A stretch of DNA of 64,000 bases from Periconia sp. R9002 (taxonomy: Eukaryota > Ascomycota > Dothideomycetes > Pleosporales > Periconiaceae). Location of the stretch: positions 1,178,001 to 1,242,000 of the forward strand of contig JAMAHW010000001.1 in the NCBI GenBank assembly GCA_023627715.1, in the 5' to 3' direction. Every line of letters begins with the position of its first letter. Position 1 is the first letter of the stretch. Under the pieces are notes generated by a model. The model had not been told where the DNA came from. It was given only the letters and a program-made list of their open reading frames with translations, and did not search any database. The position numbers and the translations under genes were made by a program. Positions 20,905 to 32,919 of this stretch are shown piece after piece.

Positions 20905-21884
20905 ATGCGAAAAGGAGCACTGGTTTTTTGGGAGGTGAAATATGTGGTATTTAAGCGTTATTAAGGTTAGACTAGGAAGATCTAATGTAAGGGGGTGTTA
21001 GGGAGGTAGAGGGCGACGTAGTTAGAGAGAGGGTGTAGTGCTGTTCTTAGGTTTTATAAAAGCGGTTTTATTTCGTTTAATGAATAAGATAAGGGGGGCC
21101 GGCTGGTGTTGCTTTCGTGGTAGTTACATACATACATGGACGACAAAAGAGGGGTGGCTGGGTAGGAGAAGGGAATTGGAGTTGGATGTTGTGGGCGGTG
21201 GGCGGTGGGTGGTGATTTAATTACCTAAATATGTACATATCATCTACCCCGCTCTCGTGTGAAAGAATAAAGAATGACAAAGGTATCCGCGACGGGAGGG
21301 GAGAAGGGAGGTAGGTTGTAAGAGGGACGGGGGTTGGAATAGAATGGAATGGGTAGATCTCTTGTGTGTACAGTATTCGGAGTTCTGATTGGTATGTAGG
21401 TGGATAGTGAGATTTAGAGAAAAAGATTAATTCTTTTCAATGGTGTTGAGTCGCTGTGTAAAGGACGCGAGTACTTGATCAAATTTTTGATTTTTATCTA
21501 CGGAACTTTGCGGTCTGGTAATATGATCTTCTTCGTTTTTTTAGTTGCAGGCGTGGATTAGGTTGAAGGTGGGAATTGTTCTCTGATTTCTTTTCCTTTC
21601 TTTTCTTTTTGGAAAACCCCGGGTAACCTTCGTTCATCAGCAGCCCAAACGCCATTTGTTAGTCTTGATTCTTGAGGAAGTTCCCATTCTTGCTTTCCTT
21701 CCACAAATATAGAGCGCTGATCGTAGAACAGTCTTTCCATGCTCTAACTCTTGCTTCCCCGATACCAGTGTGCACGAGAATAATTTCCCCCATTGGTACT
21801 TCGCTATTCGATCGTGATGAGCCGTGAGCAGAGGTGGGCAGCATATTTTGCGCTCCAAGACACTGATCCTCGGGTAAATTCACC
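20905..21884. other. Intergenic region, no gene seen
   Basis: 3' flanks of the AIM9-like pseudogene (+) and the GFA gene (-). G-rich plus strand up to 21,350, then T-rich; no supported coding segment. Confidence 0.5.
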
Positions 21885-22700
21885 TCACTTGTCCTCGTCA
21901 AGTTTTTGCTCCGCCAACTTGGCCGTGAGTTTCTCGAGCCTCTCTTGCAGCGCCTTTTCAGTCTCTCTGTATCTCCTCTCAAACTCCTCGTCATCTTCGA
22001 GATCATCTTCGCCTCCTCCATCTTCATCGCCATCCACGCCGCGCTTCCCATTCTCCTTCAGGTCCGGACTTTGCGCCGTGGGCGTCTTATCCGCCTCTTC
22101 GACATCGGCAACTTCCAAGGCATCATTTTCCTTACCCTTACTCGCGCTTTTAGCAGCTGCTGCCGCCTGAGCAGCGGCAACAGCCTTCCTCGCATTCGCG
22201 ATCCGCTCGGTGCGCCTCTTCACGGCAGCCTCGTACCTCCTCAGACTGCTCGCCGGCCACTCCTTTTGATAATCAAAGGGCCCCTCACACGTCCGCGCGC
22301 CCTCGGGCAAAGAAATCCACGGGATCTTGTTCTCAATGAACGAATGCAGGTCCGGTTCGAACAGATCGGGATGATCGAGCACACCAGTCTTAACATCACA
22401 GGTCGCAGCCGTTTGGTCCCCCTGAGCCCAAAGATTGGTACCGCATTTGGAACAAGAAGCTGCGAGTCGGAGGATGCCGTTGGGGCGATATTGTTTTGTG
22501 ATTTTGGGTGGAAGCTTGCCCAACGGAGTGATGTAGTCGGCTTCTATAGAAGCAAAGCATGCGAAGACAGATCCTGTGTGTTTCGCGCAGTCCGGGCAAT
22601 GGCAACTATAGCAAAACAGTGGTGGTACCTCGAGCCGGAATTTAGTTTCGCCACAGAAACATCTTCCCGTAACCTGGGGGAATCGCTTTGGTTTGGACAT
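21885..22700 (-). CDS. GFA/CENP-V-type zinc protein with acidic coiled-coil tail, 271 aa
   Basis: Residues ~8-135 form a GFA domain: GRCFCGETKF, then CYSCHCPDC, then CSKCGTNLW, giving the expected zinc-binding cysteine sets, and a terminal IPWISLPEG. The family includes glutathione-dependent formaldehyde-activating enzymes and CENP-V-like proteins. Most fungal members are 130-180 residues, so the extra ~110 residues are notable: an Ala-rich helix (~165-185), a very acidic Gly/Asp/Glu stretch (~220-240) and a terminal Glu/Lys coiled coil. No introns. It is probably cytosolic or nuclear. The substrate cannot be told from sequence, and many members are not formaldehyde enzymes. Confidence 0.85.
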   Translation of the reverse strand: MSKPKRFPQVTGRCFCGETKFRLEVPPLFCYSCHCPDCAKHTGSVFACFASIEADYITPLGKLPPKITKQYRPNGILRLAASCSKCGTNLWAQGDQTAATCDVKTGVLDHPDLFEPDLHSFIENKIPWISLPEGARTCEGPFDYQKEWPASSLRRYEAAVKRRTERIANARKAVAAAQAAAAAKSASKGKENDALEVADVEEADKTPTAQSPDLKENGKRGVDGDEDGGGEDDLEDDEEFERRYRETEKALQERLEKLTAKLAEQKLDEDK

Positions 22701-23245
22701 TTAGGTTTGTTTGGGTTGCTCGTTTGAATTATTGGAATCCTGGGGGTTTGGACTAGCTATGGAGGTGGTGGGGTCCGCGTGGTTAAGTCATCTCTCTGGC
22801 TGCCTAGGTGCCAAGAAAGGTCCCTGTACGTTTGCGGATTAGCATCATTGTTCACGTGGACCCAAGGTGCTCGAATGTTCGAACCTTGTTGACACTACCT
22901 GGTACACTAGCAAAACAAGACCTCTTCAACAATTATTTAGATTGAAACAGTTGTGACATTGAAAAAAAGAAGTCCACAGCTAAAGTCTAGATGCAGTGTT
23001 GGTTGCCATCATGCTCAACTTGTATCGTAGCAACACCAAAAGCAAGTGAAGGGTATGCTTTGCCGTCCCCGCCTGAAAAACGCCCAACACCGAAATTACA
23101 TCCGTCTTCGACAGAGTAAGTTCAACAGAAAGCAATGCATACCATCGAAACCAGCCACAATGCTTACGCAGAATGGTGGACTGGAAGTCGATTATAGAAG
23201 TTGAATCAAAACGCCCCGTCATACAGTCATTATACCTCTGGAGAA
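22701..23245. other. Intergenic region
   Basis: 5' flank of the GFA gene and 3' flank of the homeobox gene. I see no supported gene. A 103-codon open stretch on the minus strand overlaps the homeobox 3' end in another frame and looks spurious. Confidence 0.5.
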
Positions 23246-25361
23246 TCACCTCCATTGACCCTGGCTTAACTTGAGTAGCCCTTCCACGCAACCAGCCTCC
23301 TCGGCTGAACTGACTGTTGTTCTCGCGCTGAGACCATCGCCGTTCATGAATGCCCTCAACTCCTCGTCTTGTTCGGGATCCGAATCTTGTTTGTCACCTT
23401 TGCGTGGCGTACTGCCCTTTTCCCTAGCTATCAGAGCGCCAAGGCTTTGGCTTTGTGACATAATTTCGGTGTTCTCTCCCAATATTTGGCGAGGTCGTTG
23501 AGATCCGTAAGGCTGGCCTGCGTGCTTGGTACGTCGCGCTGGCGTTTGCTCAGGCTCCCAATTCTCCTTATCAGATTCAGTTTGCGGGAGCTCGTCGGAT
23601 TCACTGCTTCCGTTGCCTTTTCCGTAATCCTTGGATTGTAGTCGGCCGAATGAAGTAGAGGCACGTTGCATAGGGCCACGAGGTTTCTTGATACCGCTCT
23701 GACTCGACATCTTCTGGGATTGATGGCGCGGTGCGATTGGGGTATTTTGGCGAAGTTGATTCTGCGCCAATATCTTCCTATTCGCACGTAGCAGTCCGAT
23801 CGCATCTGCAGCACTCCCGCTGCCCTCTTGTTCTGCGCGGGTGGTCAAAGTAGTGTTGTGGCGAGTATCTGGATCGCACCAAAACTCCCATGCACGCGAG
23901 TCCCTGCTACGTCCAATGTTGGAATTGGTACGTGGGATTTTAGGGCTTCGCCCTTCCCTTGCGGCATTCAGACGTTCATTCAATCCGGCGGCACTGTAGC
24001 TCCTTCTAAGTCCGGCTGCCGCACGAGAAAAGGTCTTTTGGTTTGATCGGGTGTGCGGTGGGGAGGGCGTTTTGTCTAGGTCTGTGACGACGCGGGCCGT
24101 GCCATCTTCGTTTGTCGATATGCGGACAAAAGAGTGAGCCCGCTTCAGTGATTTTGCAGAAGTCGGTATCGGGTCCACGACGGGTTGAGAAACAGGTTGT
24201 GAAGCGGGTTGGGCGGATTTGGGGAAAGAGATGACTTCAGGCGCGTAATCCTCGCTATTGCGAACGAAAGACGCGCTGCGACGGTTGGAGATCCAAGAAG
24301 TGCGTGATTGCGAGGCATTCTGGGAAGGGGGATGCGACTGTTGAGAGCTGATTTCGGTTGGGGCTGTGCCGACAGTCTGAGGGTCTGTTGATGGAGGGAG
24401 CGTAGTTGAGACGACTGTGTCCTGGGATTCCGAGTCTAGTGCAGCTTGAGCAACTTGGCGAGCATCTGCAATCCCGTACACATGGGTTCCAGCAGTAGAT
24501 TCATCGGGTTCGTTCGATTCATTCGATTCTTTGGGCGCGTCGACCTCATTGCTAGGGGCTTCTTCTACGGTTGATACTGTTAGGGCCTCTGCTGGTGTCG
24601 CAGCCTCGGCGCTGTCCCTGCGCGGGGCATCCTGCTCTTTCGGCACGTCGCGCTCGTCGGGCTTTGTCGTCGCACGCGCATTCATCTCGTCCTCCACAGG
24701 AGGATCGGACGGGAGGGAGGAAGACGACATGAGGGCCGCAGTGGAGGATGATTCGAGTGGACGTGAGCGTCGACGATCGTTCTGACGCTTATTCTGAAAC
24801 CAGATCTGGGCGGCGGTGCGTGATTAGTACCAGCCTGTCGCGTACACATGTGACGTGGTAAGTCAGCAAAACAGGGCTCCTCACCTGCACTTCCTTTTCT
24901 CCCAGGGCGACTCGGGACACAATCTCGAGGCGGGTGGCCTTGTCAGGCTTGGGGTTCTTGCGATATTCGGCTTTTAGAATGTCTTCATCTTCTTTGCTGG
25001 AGCAGGCAGACGGACGCGGTCAGTATGGAATTGGGTGATGTGTGCTGTGTTGCTGGGATGTGTGCTGGCGGGCGGCGGCGGGGCGTTCCGTGGGGTGCAC
25101 GGGCCCGAACGCGTCAAGACGGATGCCGATGGAGGATGCAACATTGATTGAAAGCCAATGGCAAAAAGAAAACGAGTCGAGATGGAAACACTTGGAAATG
25201 GCATACCTGGTGCGTCTGCGCTTCTGGCGAGCAAGCGGCTTGTTGTCCACGTCTGGCGGGAGAGAGTTTGCGATTGAATTGGCTGAATGTACCAGAAATG
25301 CTAGCGGTGGGCTGCTTCTGTTGGCCTGTGGTAGAGGCGACGATGCGGGAGAGGACGACAT
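23246..25361 (-). CDS. YOX1-like homeodomain transcription factor, 608 aa, three exons
   Basis: Exons 25361-25207, 24996-24885 and 24805-23246; introns of 210 and 79 nt. Summed length is 1827 nt. The homeodomain is split over all three exons (~46-106). It begins with the basic RQKRRRTS arm and contains a helix-2 ALGEKEVQ segment. Its recognition helix is IWFQNKRQNDRRR, with the invariant W, F, N and R. The rest is disordered, Ser/Pro/Gln-rich and acidic, and ends CVEGLLKLSQGQWR, a conserved-looking C-terminal motif. In yeasts, Yox1/Yhp1 homeodomain repressors act with Mcm1 on cell-cycle and stress promoters; that role here is inference. The start MSSSPASSPLPQ follows a long T-rich leader. Confidence 0.85.
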
Positions 25362-27927
25362 GATGCGACAAGAAGTCTCTACCGAACAGAACGAGAACAA
25401 AAGAAAAGAGAGTTGGTGATTAGCAATGTAAAGGAAGCATTGGAGCTTAAGATGGGGGGAATATTGGAAGAAAAGGAAAGGGAAGAGCAAGAGCGGTAAA
25501 TGAGGATGGTGGTGGCAGGAACTTGTCGCGGCGCGTTGAGGCAGTCGCGTCGTGAGAGACGAGACGGAAGCCGACTGAGAGAGAAAGGCTAGCGCACCGA
25601 GCCACAGTGGAACTAGGAACGTCGTTTCGAGGGCATTTGTACACAGGTGATGAAATAATGCATTTTCATAATGGCGGGTGCTATCCTCGAAGCGGCATTC
25701 ATGCCTGTGCGCAATTCCGTTCGCTCCATTGTCAACAAAACGCGTTTCCAATGTCCGACACGCTCGCACGTGTTGATTCGAAAAATCCAACATTTTATTT
25801 TCTTTGGAAATGGAGAGAATATAGAATAGTCTCAAAACAGTCCCCAAGTAATCAAAAAGTATAGAATGAAGCACTGTGCTGGAAGATGTGAGGGTAATCC
25901 AGATGTCCGTATCAGGAAATTGTGCACGTGACTACGTGTTCGTGCCAAGACCCAGCCGTTACTCTCAAGTCGTGGATGGATGAACTGCCCACCTCTAGCA
26001 ATTACAAGTCTAAGAGGTATGCTTTCCCCCCATCATCTCACTACATTGCTTGCTCTGAAAAGTCATCTCAATCCCTTCTCCGTCCTAGACTCGCTGTAAA
26101 TAAGGCAGCAATGTGGATTTTAGGCAACCACCAGCTCAAAATGCACACCTGATGTCCTTGGCGCTCACGTACAGATGAAGCTGAACTTCTCACTCACCAC
26201 CGTTCCTTCGCGCATGCGCATTGCCTGCACCTGCCACCCTTTTCGTCACTCTCTACCCACGCCGATACTTCAGCTGTTGTACCGTTTAACCTCCTCCATT
26301 GCAACAGTGGGGCAAGCCCGCAGTCACCGGTTTTTGTACCATGTGAGTGTTTGAAGGCAGCACTCTTCTTGTCTGGACAACACTCAACACTTTTCACTAC
26401 GACACACGATGCACAAACAGACGCCCGAAATTGATTGTCGACACCATCATATCCAATCGTCATGATTCGACCCCGTAATATTCGCTATTTTGGTACTAGT
26501 CCCGTTGCCTTCTTTTGTTTCCCTACAATCGCAGCTGTTGTTACCGCCTATGTACTTCGGCTCAACCGCACCATTTTTCCTAATCGACTCTCCTATATCC
26601 AAAATGTATAACGCTGGCCTGTCGTTTGATTACTAGAAGAGTTTGATACACCGGTGCATATTGACCTTGACCGGAATCCTCACCGTATTTTCTGCGTGGG
26701 AATGGGGCCTAACATACACTTACCTTCAATCGTTTAACCCTCTCTACTAGCTAAAGTGACCCATTGGTATGCGTTAACATCTGATCTTAACATTCACACC
26801 CCTACATAAAACGGACCCGTTGCCTCGTTGTCGGGACAAGCTTGCCTGCAGTTTGGCCTACCTCCAGAGCTACCGGTAACCGCTATAGGCTACTTGCAGC
26901 GTAGGGGAACAAGGACCTTGTCATCCGGTATACACAGTCTTAGTCTTTCTAGGGCTTATATGATCAACAAAGCCTATGATCTCTCAATTCGGGTGCTGGT
27001 GTCCTTTATCACGCGCTGCCCGATACCATTTTTTGTCGCCCAGAATCGTCCTTTCATTGGTCCAATGTTCAGCTCCGGTGGAGGCAAAAGGCAACGGCGA
27101 CGACGAAGCTAGTCCATCGGATAGGTTATATCGGCTTAATGACCATGCTCTGTTATCCGGTGCATGGGTTTCTTAGAATGCAGTAGTAAGCCATGCCAGA
27201 CCTCGACTCCACGACTCCAGGCATCACTTCACTCCCTTGTTAGCCGTCCACAAGTTTTTCTTTTTGTGACCACTTCCCCGAACTAAGCAGCAAGGATAGA
27301 GCCAGAGTTCTGCCGAGAAAATGTGTGCTTGCCAACATGAGCCGGCGATTGATCCAGGGCGGAGATGAATTAATCTCCAGAAAACGAGGCGTTGAGAAGG
27401 CAACCGATGGGTTTACACAACGGCCAGCCATCTATAAGCCGATTATATCGAGTATTAAATCCTTCCCTTCTAGAAGACACCTTCAAGGGGGCTTTCATTC
27501 TCTTTTCGTCCCACATTACTCCGTAAAAGGCTTGCTATCAGGATTTAGCGTGCCGTGACTGCTGCGATGGATACGATCCCTTCATTGGCGCCCCTATTCA
27601 TCCCCACCTCAGTCACGGAACCCCCCGGAGCAAATGATGTGGCCATCTCCATCTTTCTACCTGGCTTGCTGTCAAGGGTCTCTCACACTATGGTTACGTC
27701 TGCTCACTTGTGTCCATGTTCGAATATACGCAATCGTTTGTGACTCAAAGGCGACCAACCTGTTCCACCTGTGGCTGAAAAAAACTTTGATAAAAGCAGC
27801 AGCGCCCAAAAAGCCCCTCTTCATGATAATCGGTGCCCCCAAGAGTTGAAAAAGATCGAGCATACATATGTGCATTTGTTGGAAGTTTGGTTCATTATTC
27901 GATTACCTGATTCTTCCTCGGTACAAC
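25362..27927. other. 2.6-kb region without a supported gene
   Basis: The first ~500 bp are the likely promoter and leader of the homeobox gene. From ~25,900 to 27,900 all frames are broken by frequent stops. Short open stretches (longest ~95 codons, at 26,828) lack codon regularity, splice partners or family features. No terminal repeats or transposase remnants were recognised. Confidence 0.5.
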
Positions 27928-28987
27928 ATGTCCATCATGCGGGTGGCCGTTGTCGGCACCTGCAGGTTAGCGCTTCTCATTGCCCGTGAGATCCATGATT
28001 CAACAAGTCATCAACTTGTCATTTTGTCTCGAATTGTAAGTCTATCTTCTGCATCCCTTGTGCTAACATAGAGTCTCCTTGCCAGATGGAGACGTGCGCT
28101 GACAAACTAGGCACAACCGGGATTGTTGTCACAAGGATACCAATGCCAAGTCGTCGACTATACAAACCCGAGCTCGATACAGCACTCCCTTATGGGTGTC
28201 GATACCGTCATATCAACAGTGAGCGGCAGCGCCCAACTCCAGCTCATCGAAGCCGCCGTAGTCTGCCGCGTTCGTCGCTTCGTCCCCGCTGAGTTCGAAG
28301 GACGGCCATCCTTACGAACCCAAACACTGCTCGACCGCGGACGGAATAGTGCACTAGTACGCCTCAACCACTATCGAAATGTTATCCAATTCACTGTGTT
28401 CGTCTGCGGAGTTTTCTACGAGAGATTCTCCGTCAACGGCATGGTTTCGCAGCAGATTGGCGTGAACACCGGATACAGCAATGAGGGTGATTACATTGCC
28501 AACCCTCGAAATATGACCGCCATAGCACCCGTCTATGACTCATCTCAAAACCCCTCCTATATCAACCTCACTTCAATATACGACGTGGCGCGATTTGTTG
28601 TGCGGGCACTCAACATGCCTGCTTGGCCATACGAGATGTCGATGAGCGGAGACAGGATGACTGTGAACCAGCTCATCGAAGTCATCCAGACATGCAGAGG
28701 TATGTACCATATACACACACACCTTCAACACACATGAGTCAAGCACGTGACTCATCCTTGCCTGTGTAGGTCGTCAATTCTACAGCGTCGAGTGGCAGAA
28801 TCCCGCTGGGCTTCAGTACCAGATGACCATGGCTCAGATGGCCGGCGATGTTCTCAGGCAACGCCGCTTAGCAACCCTCATTGAAACCGCCGAGAGTCAC
28901 TACGACTGCCCTACTCCTGCGTATCTCAATTCTGCTTTCCCGGATATTCGGCCCACACCTTTTTCGCAGTGGTTCCAGCGTGAGTGA
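27928..28987 (+). CDS. NmrA/isoflavone-reductase-like NAD(P)-binding protein, about 304 aa
   Basis: Exons 27928-28035, 28111-28699 and 28770-28987. The first intron (75 nt) must use the acceptor gacaaactag (28110), not the earlier gccag, to keep the family frame SRIAQPGLLSQGYQCQVVDY. The second intron is 70 nt (gtatgt...tgtgtag). Core motifs: MGVDTVISTVSGSAQ, RRFVPAEFEGRPS, VFVCGVFYERF, and DVARFVVRAL. The end is FPDIRPTPFSQWFQRE. The start is MSIMRVAVVG or, three codons on, MRVAVVG. The N-terminal Rossmann loop reads VVGTCRLA, whereas relatives have glycines there (GTGGLA-type). Atypical SDRs of this class act as sensors or reductases of small aromatic compounds; a specific substrate is not shown. 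Confidence 0.78.
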
Positions 28988-30420
28988 TCCACCGTGGCAT
29001 AACTTCTTTTGGGGGCATTTACTAATAGGTGGGCAGATAACTGGGCCTCTGTGCCATAACAGCGTGAAATTTGATTTAACCGACGACGTGCTTACGGTTC
29101 TTGACTTTTATATCGATATTCATGTAGCTGGCCTACAGAACAACCGGAGAAAACATGTTCAGGGAGGGGAAGGACGTACCTTAGAATGAGAGGTTACTGC
29201 GCGGCATGAGAGATATTACGGACGAGTTTAAAAATTGCAATCGGGCATGTAGTTGCTATCCTTGGAGATTTTCTAAAACCCTTTACCTATGGTGACGGCG
29301 GCGACGCCGTCTCATTCCTATTCCCCAATTTTCAAGACTGAAGAACTCTACATTATAGTCGTTTCTGCAAAATATACAGTACAATCCGTCAAGAACATCA
29401 CACGAACACTGCTCGTTACACAAGAGGAGCCAGGTGCGTCACACCAGTCGCACTAAAAAACGGCGGAAAGACGCGCCTACGGTAAGACGATTACACCGAA
29501 CTTGTGTTTGTGTAATAGTAAGATCGTCCCCTATCTATAAGATGAGAGAAAGAGCGATGATTGGTTTTCTCGATACACATATGGTCGCGATTCAGCTGGT
29601 TTGGTACACAGTGAGCGTTGCATGGGTGCACTTATTTTTGCACTTGATCGCTGTAGATTGCCTGCATGTGTATGTACCTAAGATGCCGCTTACCTGTGCG
29701 TATGCAAAGGCAACTACAACATGTACATGAGAAGGCGAACTTTTTGGGGCATAAGTGTTTCTCATCAGCTCTGTAGATTAGGCTAGAGCTTTTTCTTTTA
29801 TATATTTTTCCATTTTTGTGTGTGTGTTTCTGTACTGCAATGCTTGCAGGCCATTCCTCTTACGCATCTCGCGATGCCACCAGCTAAAACAAGACAATAT
29901 ACGACAGAGTAGTATTAACGCGAATCCATTAGCAAAAGGTATTTTTGGTAGTATCGAATCACTCGTCGAAAATGCTGTGTGCGGACAAAATAGCAGAGGT
30001 GGAAAAGATGCAACTTTGGGAATGCGGCTCTACGCTCCGGGAAGGCTATCCGGTAGGCGACGAACGCTCTGCTAAGCCCAAGCAGGTCAAATGATATTTG
30101 CAGAGATCGGGATCGAGAAATGGATGTCAATCTTCCATGGCTTGTGCATCGAATGAGGGGGTCCGTTCGTCAGGGATTTATATTGACGTCACGGTGGGGC
30201 TGGGCCTCTTCGTGGTAATATTTAAGAACAGAGCAAGTGACGACAGAGTTATTACTTTCTCACACCACTACAACCCTCTCCACAAAGCTTTCACGAGAAC
30301 CTCTCTCAACTACACCACCAATTCCACTCTGTAAGTTGCGAGCTCCAAGGCTTTGTACTGATTCCATGGCACTAACCTTGCATATCAGCAATCCACAACA
30401 AACACCACACAACTTCAACA
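28988..30420. other. 1.4-kb intergenic region
   Basis: A/T-rich, frequent stops. The last ~150 bp (actttctcacaccactacaa and C/A-rich leader) look like the 5' region of the gene starting at 30421. No gene seen in the rest. Confidence 0.5.
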
Positions 30421-30771
30421 ATGCCATCCAAAGCAGACATCATCGAGGAGCGCAAGGCCAACCTCCCTCTCCCAGAAGAGCCCCCCGTCCCCTCCGACTG
30501 GAACTCTGCCGACGAGCGAACTGTCAACGTCGGTGCCGGCGGCCGCTCTGAGGACCTTTCTCACTCCGGCCTCGGCAGCAGTACCCTTCGCGAGCCCTCC
30601 ACCACCGACGAGGTCGGCTCCACTGGACGCCAGGCCAAGGACGGTCTCGATGGACTCCCCAACGACGCCGTCGCTCGCGAGGCTAAGAACAAGCCTGGTT
30701 TGGCTCAAACCACCAACAAGGACTACGGATACCCCGAGAAGCACGACCCCAGCTCGGCTGGCAAGCAGTAA
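30421..30771 (+). CDS. Small hydrophilic disordered protein, 116 aa
   Basis: Single exon, strong codon bias, C/A-rich leader and start caacaATGCC, all signs of a highly expressed fungal gene. The protein starts MPSKADIIEERKANLPLPEE, has no Cys and one Trp, and is rich in Gly, Ser, Asp, Lys and Pro, with repeated GGRSEDLS / GLGSSTLR-like elements. It has no signal peptide or membrane span. It resembles a group of small conserved fungal proteins of unknown function. I infer a stress or desiccation (hydrophilin/LEA-like) role from composition and from the similar neighbour at 31665; no family signature proves it. Confidence 0.78.
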   Translation: MPSKADIIEERKANLPLPEEPPVPSDWNSADERTVNVGAGGRSEDLSHSGLGSSTLREPSTTDEVGSTGRQAKDGLDGLPNDAVAREAKNKPGLAQTTNKDYGYPEKHDPSSAGKQ

Positions 30772-31664
30772 ATGTGGAGTGGAGCGCTACAGTACACATG
30801 CATGCATGGATGAAAAGGAGTTGGTTTTCTTTTCTTTGCTGCAGGGAACCACGGTTATGAAATGGGCTGGACAGGCGTTTTGTATGATATCTATATATTG
30901 ACGAATGTCATGATTTGAGAGACTCCGTCCTGGACAGCTCCAGGTACGAAATGAATAAATTCGATTATATGATCGATACAAACACACAACCTTTGAAACA
31001 GAAAAAAATTCACCTTCGTGATGCGAGTCGCGTGATGACCCTCCGACGTCTGTATGAGCCTCCACGTATTGCGACATCGCGCATTGCAAACGAACATGCA
31101 GGCACCACCTCCGCATTTGATGCCCAACGTCCCAATCAATGAGAAATGGCTGGGTAGGTGCCTGACGATCCAATGACACATCCATCTCCAAGAAAAAAAG
31201 GTCATGGCATCACCGATATGCCTGCATAACATTTCCTAATCCGTCCCCACCAAGTCGAATCGAATTTTCGCAAAGGGTGTCAACAAGCCCGCTCGTTACG
31301 TCACAAGTCTCCATAAAATCATCCTCCTTCCCAGCGACATGGTTTCAACGGTATCAAAACTCATTGCTGTTGGTAGTTAACTAGTAAGACCCTCGCCATT
31401 GCGATGATAAGATGGTGATTCGTATTCTAAGGGTCACGTCATGGTAATGTAATGATGCTGCATTTGACGACATGATGGTGCAGCAAGGGAGCACCTCATC
31501 TCTAATAAAGAAGCTGAAGAACTGAGAAATTCTGAGACTGTAGAAATCAAAACACTCATCCTTTTGAATCAATTGTGATCAACCTTAAAAGAAAACCTCT
31601 CTTCCCCAAACCTTATTCACGCCTACTCGAGCGATAGAAATATAGCATCACCGCCACAAGCATC
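30772..31664. other. Intergenic region between the two hydrophilic-protein genes
   Basis: 3' UTR of the first gene and promoter of the second. Open stretches on either strand (up to ~130 codons) lack coding character. Confidence 0.5.
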
Positions 31665-32356
31665 ATGCCTACCTCAGCAGGAACAAAAGTACACACCCTC
31701 TTCCCTCCCTCCAAGCCCAAAACATCTCCCATTAACCCCATCCCAAGGTCACAGACTACCAAAACGCCGTCCCCGAGTCCGTAGGCGTCGTCACCTCGGA
31801 CTCCCTCGCCGCCGAATCCCTCAAAGGCTCCGGCAGCTTCGGCAAAGACAACCCACACGCCGCCGCCTCCAAGCAACCCTCCCACTCGACCACAACCAAC
31901 ACCACCGACACCTCCAACGCCAAAACCCTTCCACCCGCCCCCAACAGCGGCATCCGCGACGCACAGGACGGCCGAACCGCAGACGACGAACTAAACGACG
32001 GCGTGGGCCACGGCAAGGACCTCGGCCGCGGCCCTACCTACAACGTCGACACATCCTCGACCTCCAAATCTGATAAAGGTAACGGCGGCACCGTCCCCGG
32101 CGGGTACGCGGGCGCCGATCACAAGGCCCTCGACCCCGGCGTCAAGAAACCCAAGGGAACGAATTTGACCGAGAAGCAGGATCTTGATGGCAAGACGACT
32201 TTCCCTAAGATTGGGACTGAGAGGGATCCGGGGAGGTTGAAGGAGCAGGAGCTTCTGCAGCGCACGGCGCGTCCGGGCGTGGATGCTGCGTCCACGCAGA
32301 GTAAGTTGCAGCATGGGGATAGTAAGTTTAGTGCGCTTGGGGAGGAGACTGCGTAG
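31665..32356 (+). CDS. Hydrophilic disordered protein, 210 aa, two exons
   Basis: Exons 31665-31688 and 31748-32356. The 59-nt intron (gtacac...cccaag, branch ttaac) joins MPTSAGTK to VTDYQNAVPESVGVVTSDSL in phase. Using the nearby cacag instead would break the frame. The protein is Gly/Asp/Lys/Thr-rich without Cys or Trp, and is charged throughout. It has DNPHAAASKQPS, GVGHGKDLGRGPTYNVDTSS and TFPKIGTERDPGRLKEQELL as conserved-looking blocks. Composition and placement 0.9 kb downstream of the 30421 gene on the same strand suggest a stress-protectant or hydrophilin-type pair. This is inference; I know no assigned function. Confidence 0.75.
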
Positions 32357-32919
32357 ATAGTTAATTGTCTGGGAGTGTTTTTACTTTTGTACGATGAATT
32401 TCGGAGGTTGCGTATTGTATGTATCTATGGTTGGCTTCCTACTCCAAAAAATGTAATGGCCTATATCCCCCTTTGTTTTCTGTGTGAATCTAAATGACCT
32501 GAATTCCGCATCATCTCAGTATCCAAAAGGCGATCTGTCATCATGTATTAACAAGAAACTATAAGAGGTGATTGTGATGAAAAACATGCATCCATCACGC
32601 ATCGAGAGATATAGCGTGGTCCGTGCGTATGCGGCAAGCTAGCTACTCTCTCTGATTCGTATAGGGCTGAAACTCCAGGTGTTCTTTCGAACTTCGAACC
32701 GTTACCGAGACAGACAACCAGTGTACAACCTCACACCCTCGTGTCCCACGTTGTTCCCGTCGCTCCCTTTCCGCGCTGCACTCTTTTTTTTTTCTTTGCT
32801 CGTTCGGCAATTCTTCTTCCAAATATTTGGTATTGTTCGACCTCTGGGTTCGGAAGATTATTTGAGCTGCTGCTTTTGCGGGGAGGTGCCGCGCGCTCGC
32901 GAGTGAAGCTGCGGTCAAG
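32357..32919. other. Intergenic/promoter region of the ERV41 gene
   Basis: Contains the 3' UTR of the previous gene and a ctctttttttttctttgctc pyrimidine tract at about 32,785-32,805, typical of fungal promoters. No gene. Confidence 0.5.

Noticed and set aside
21906..22727. 273-codon frame antisense to the GFA gene
   Set aside because: The GFA frame has the zinc-binding cysteine sets; the antisense frame has no recognisable features.
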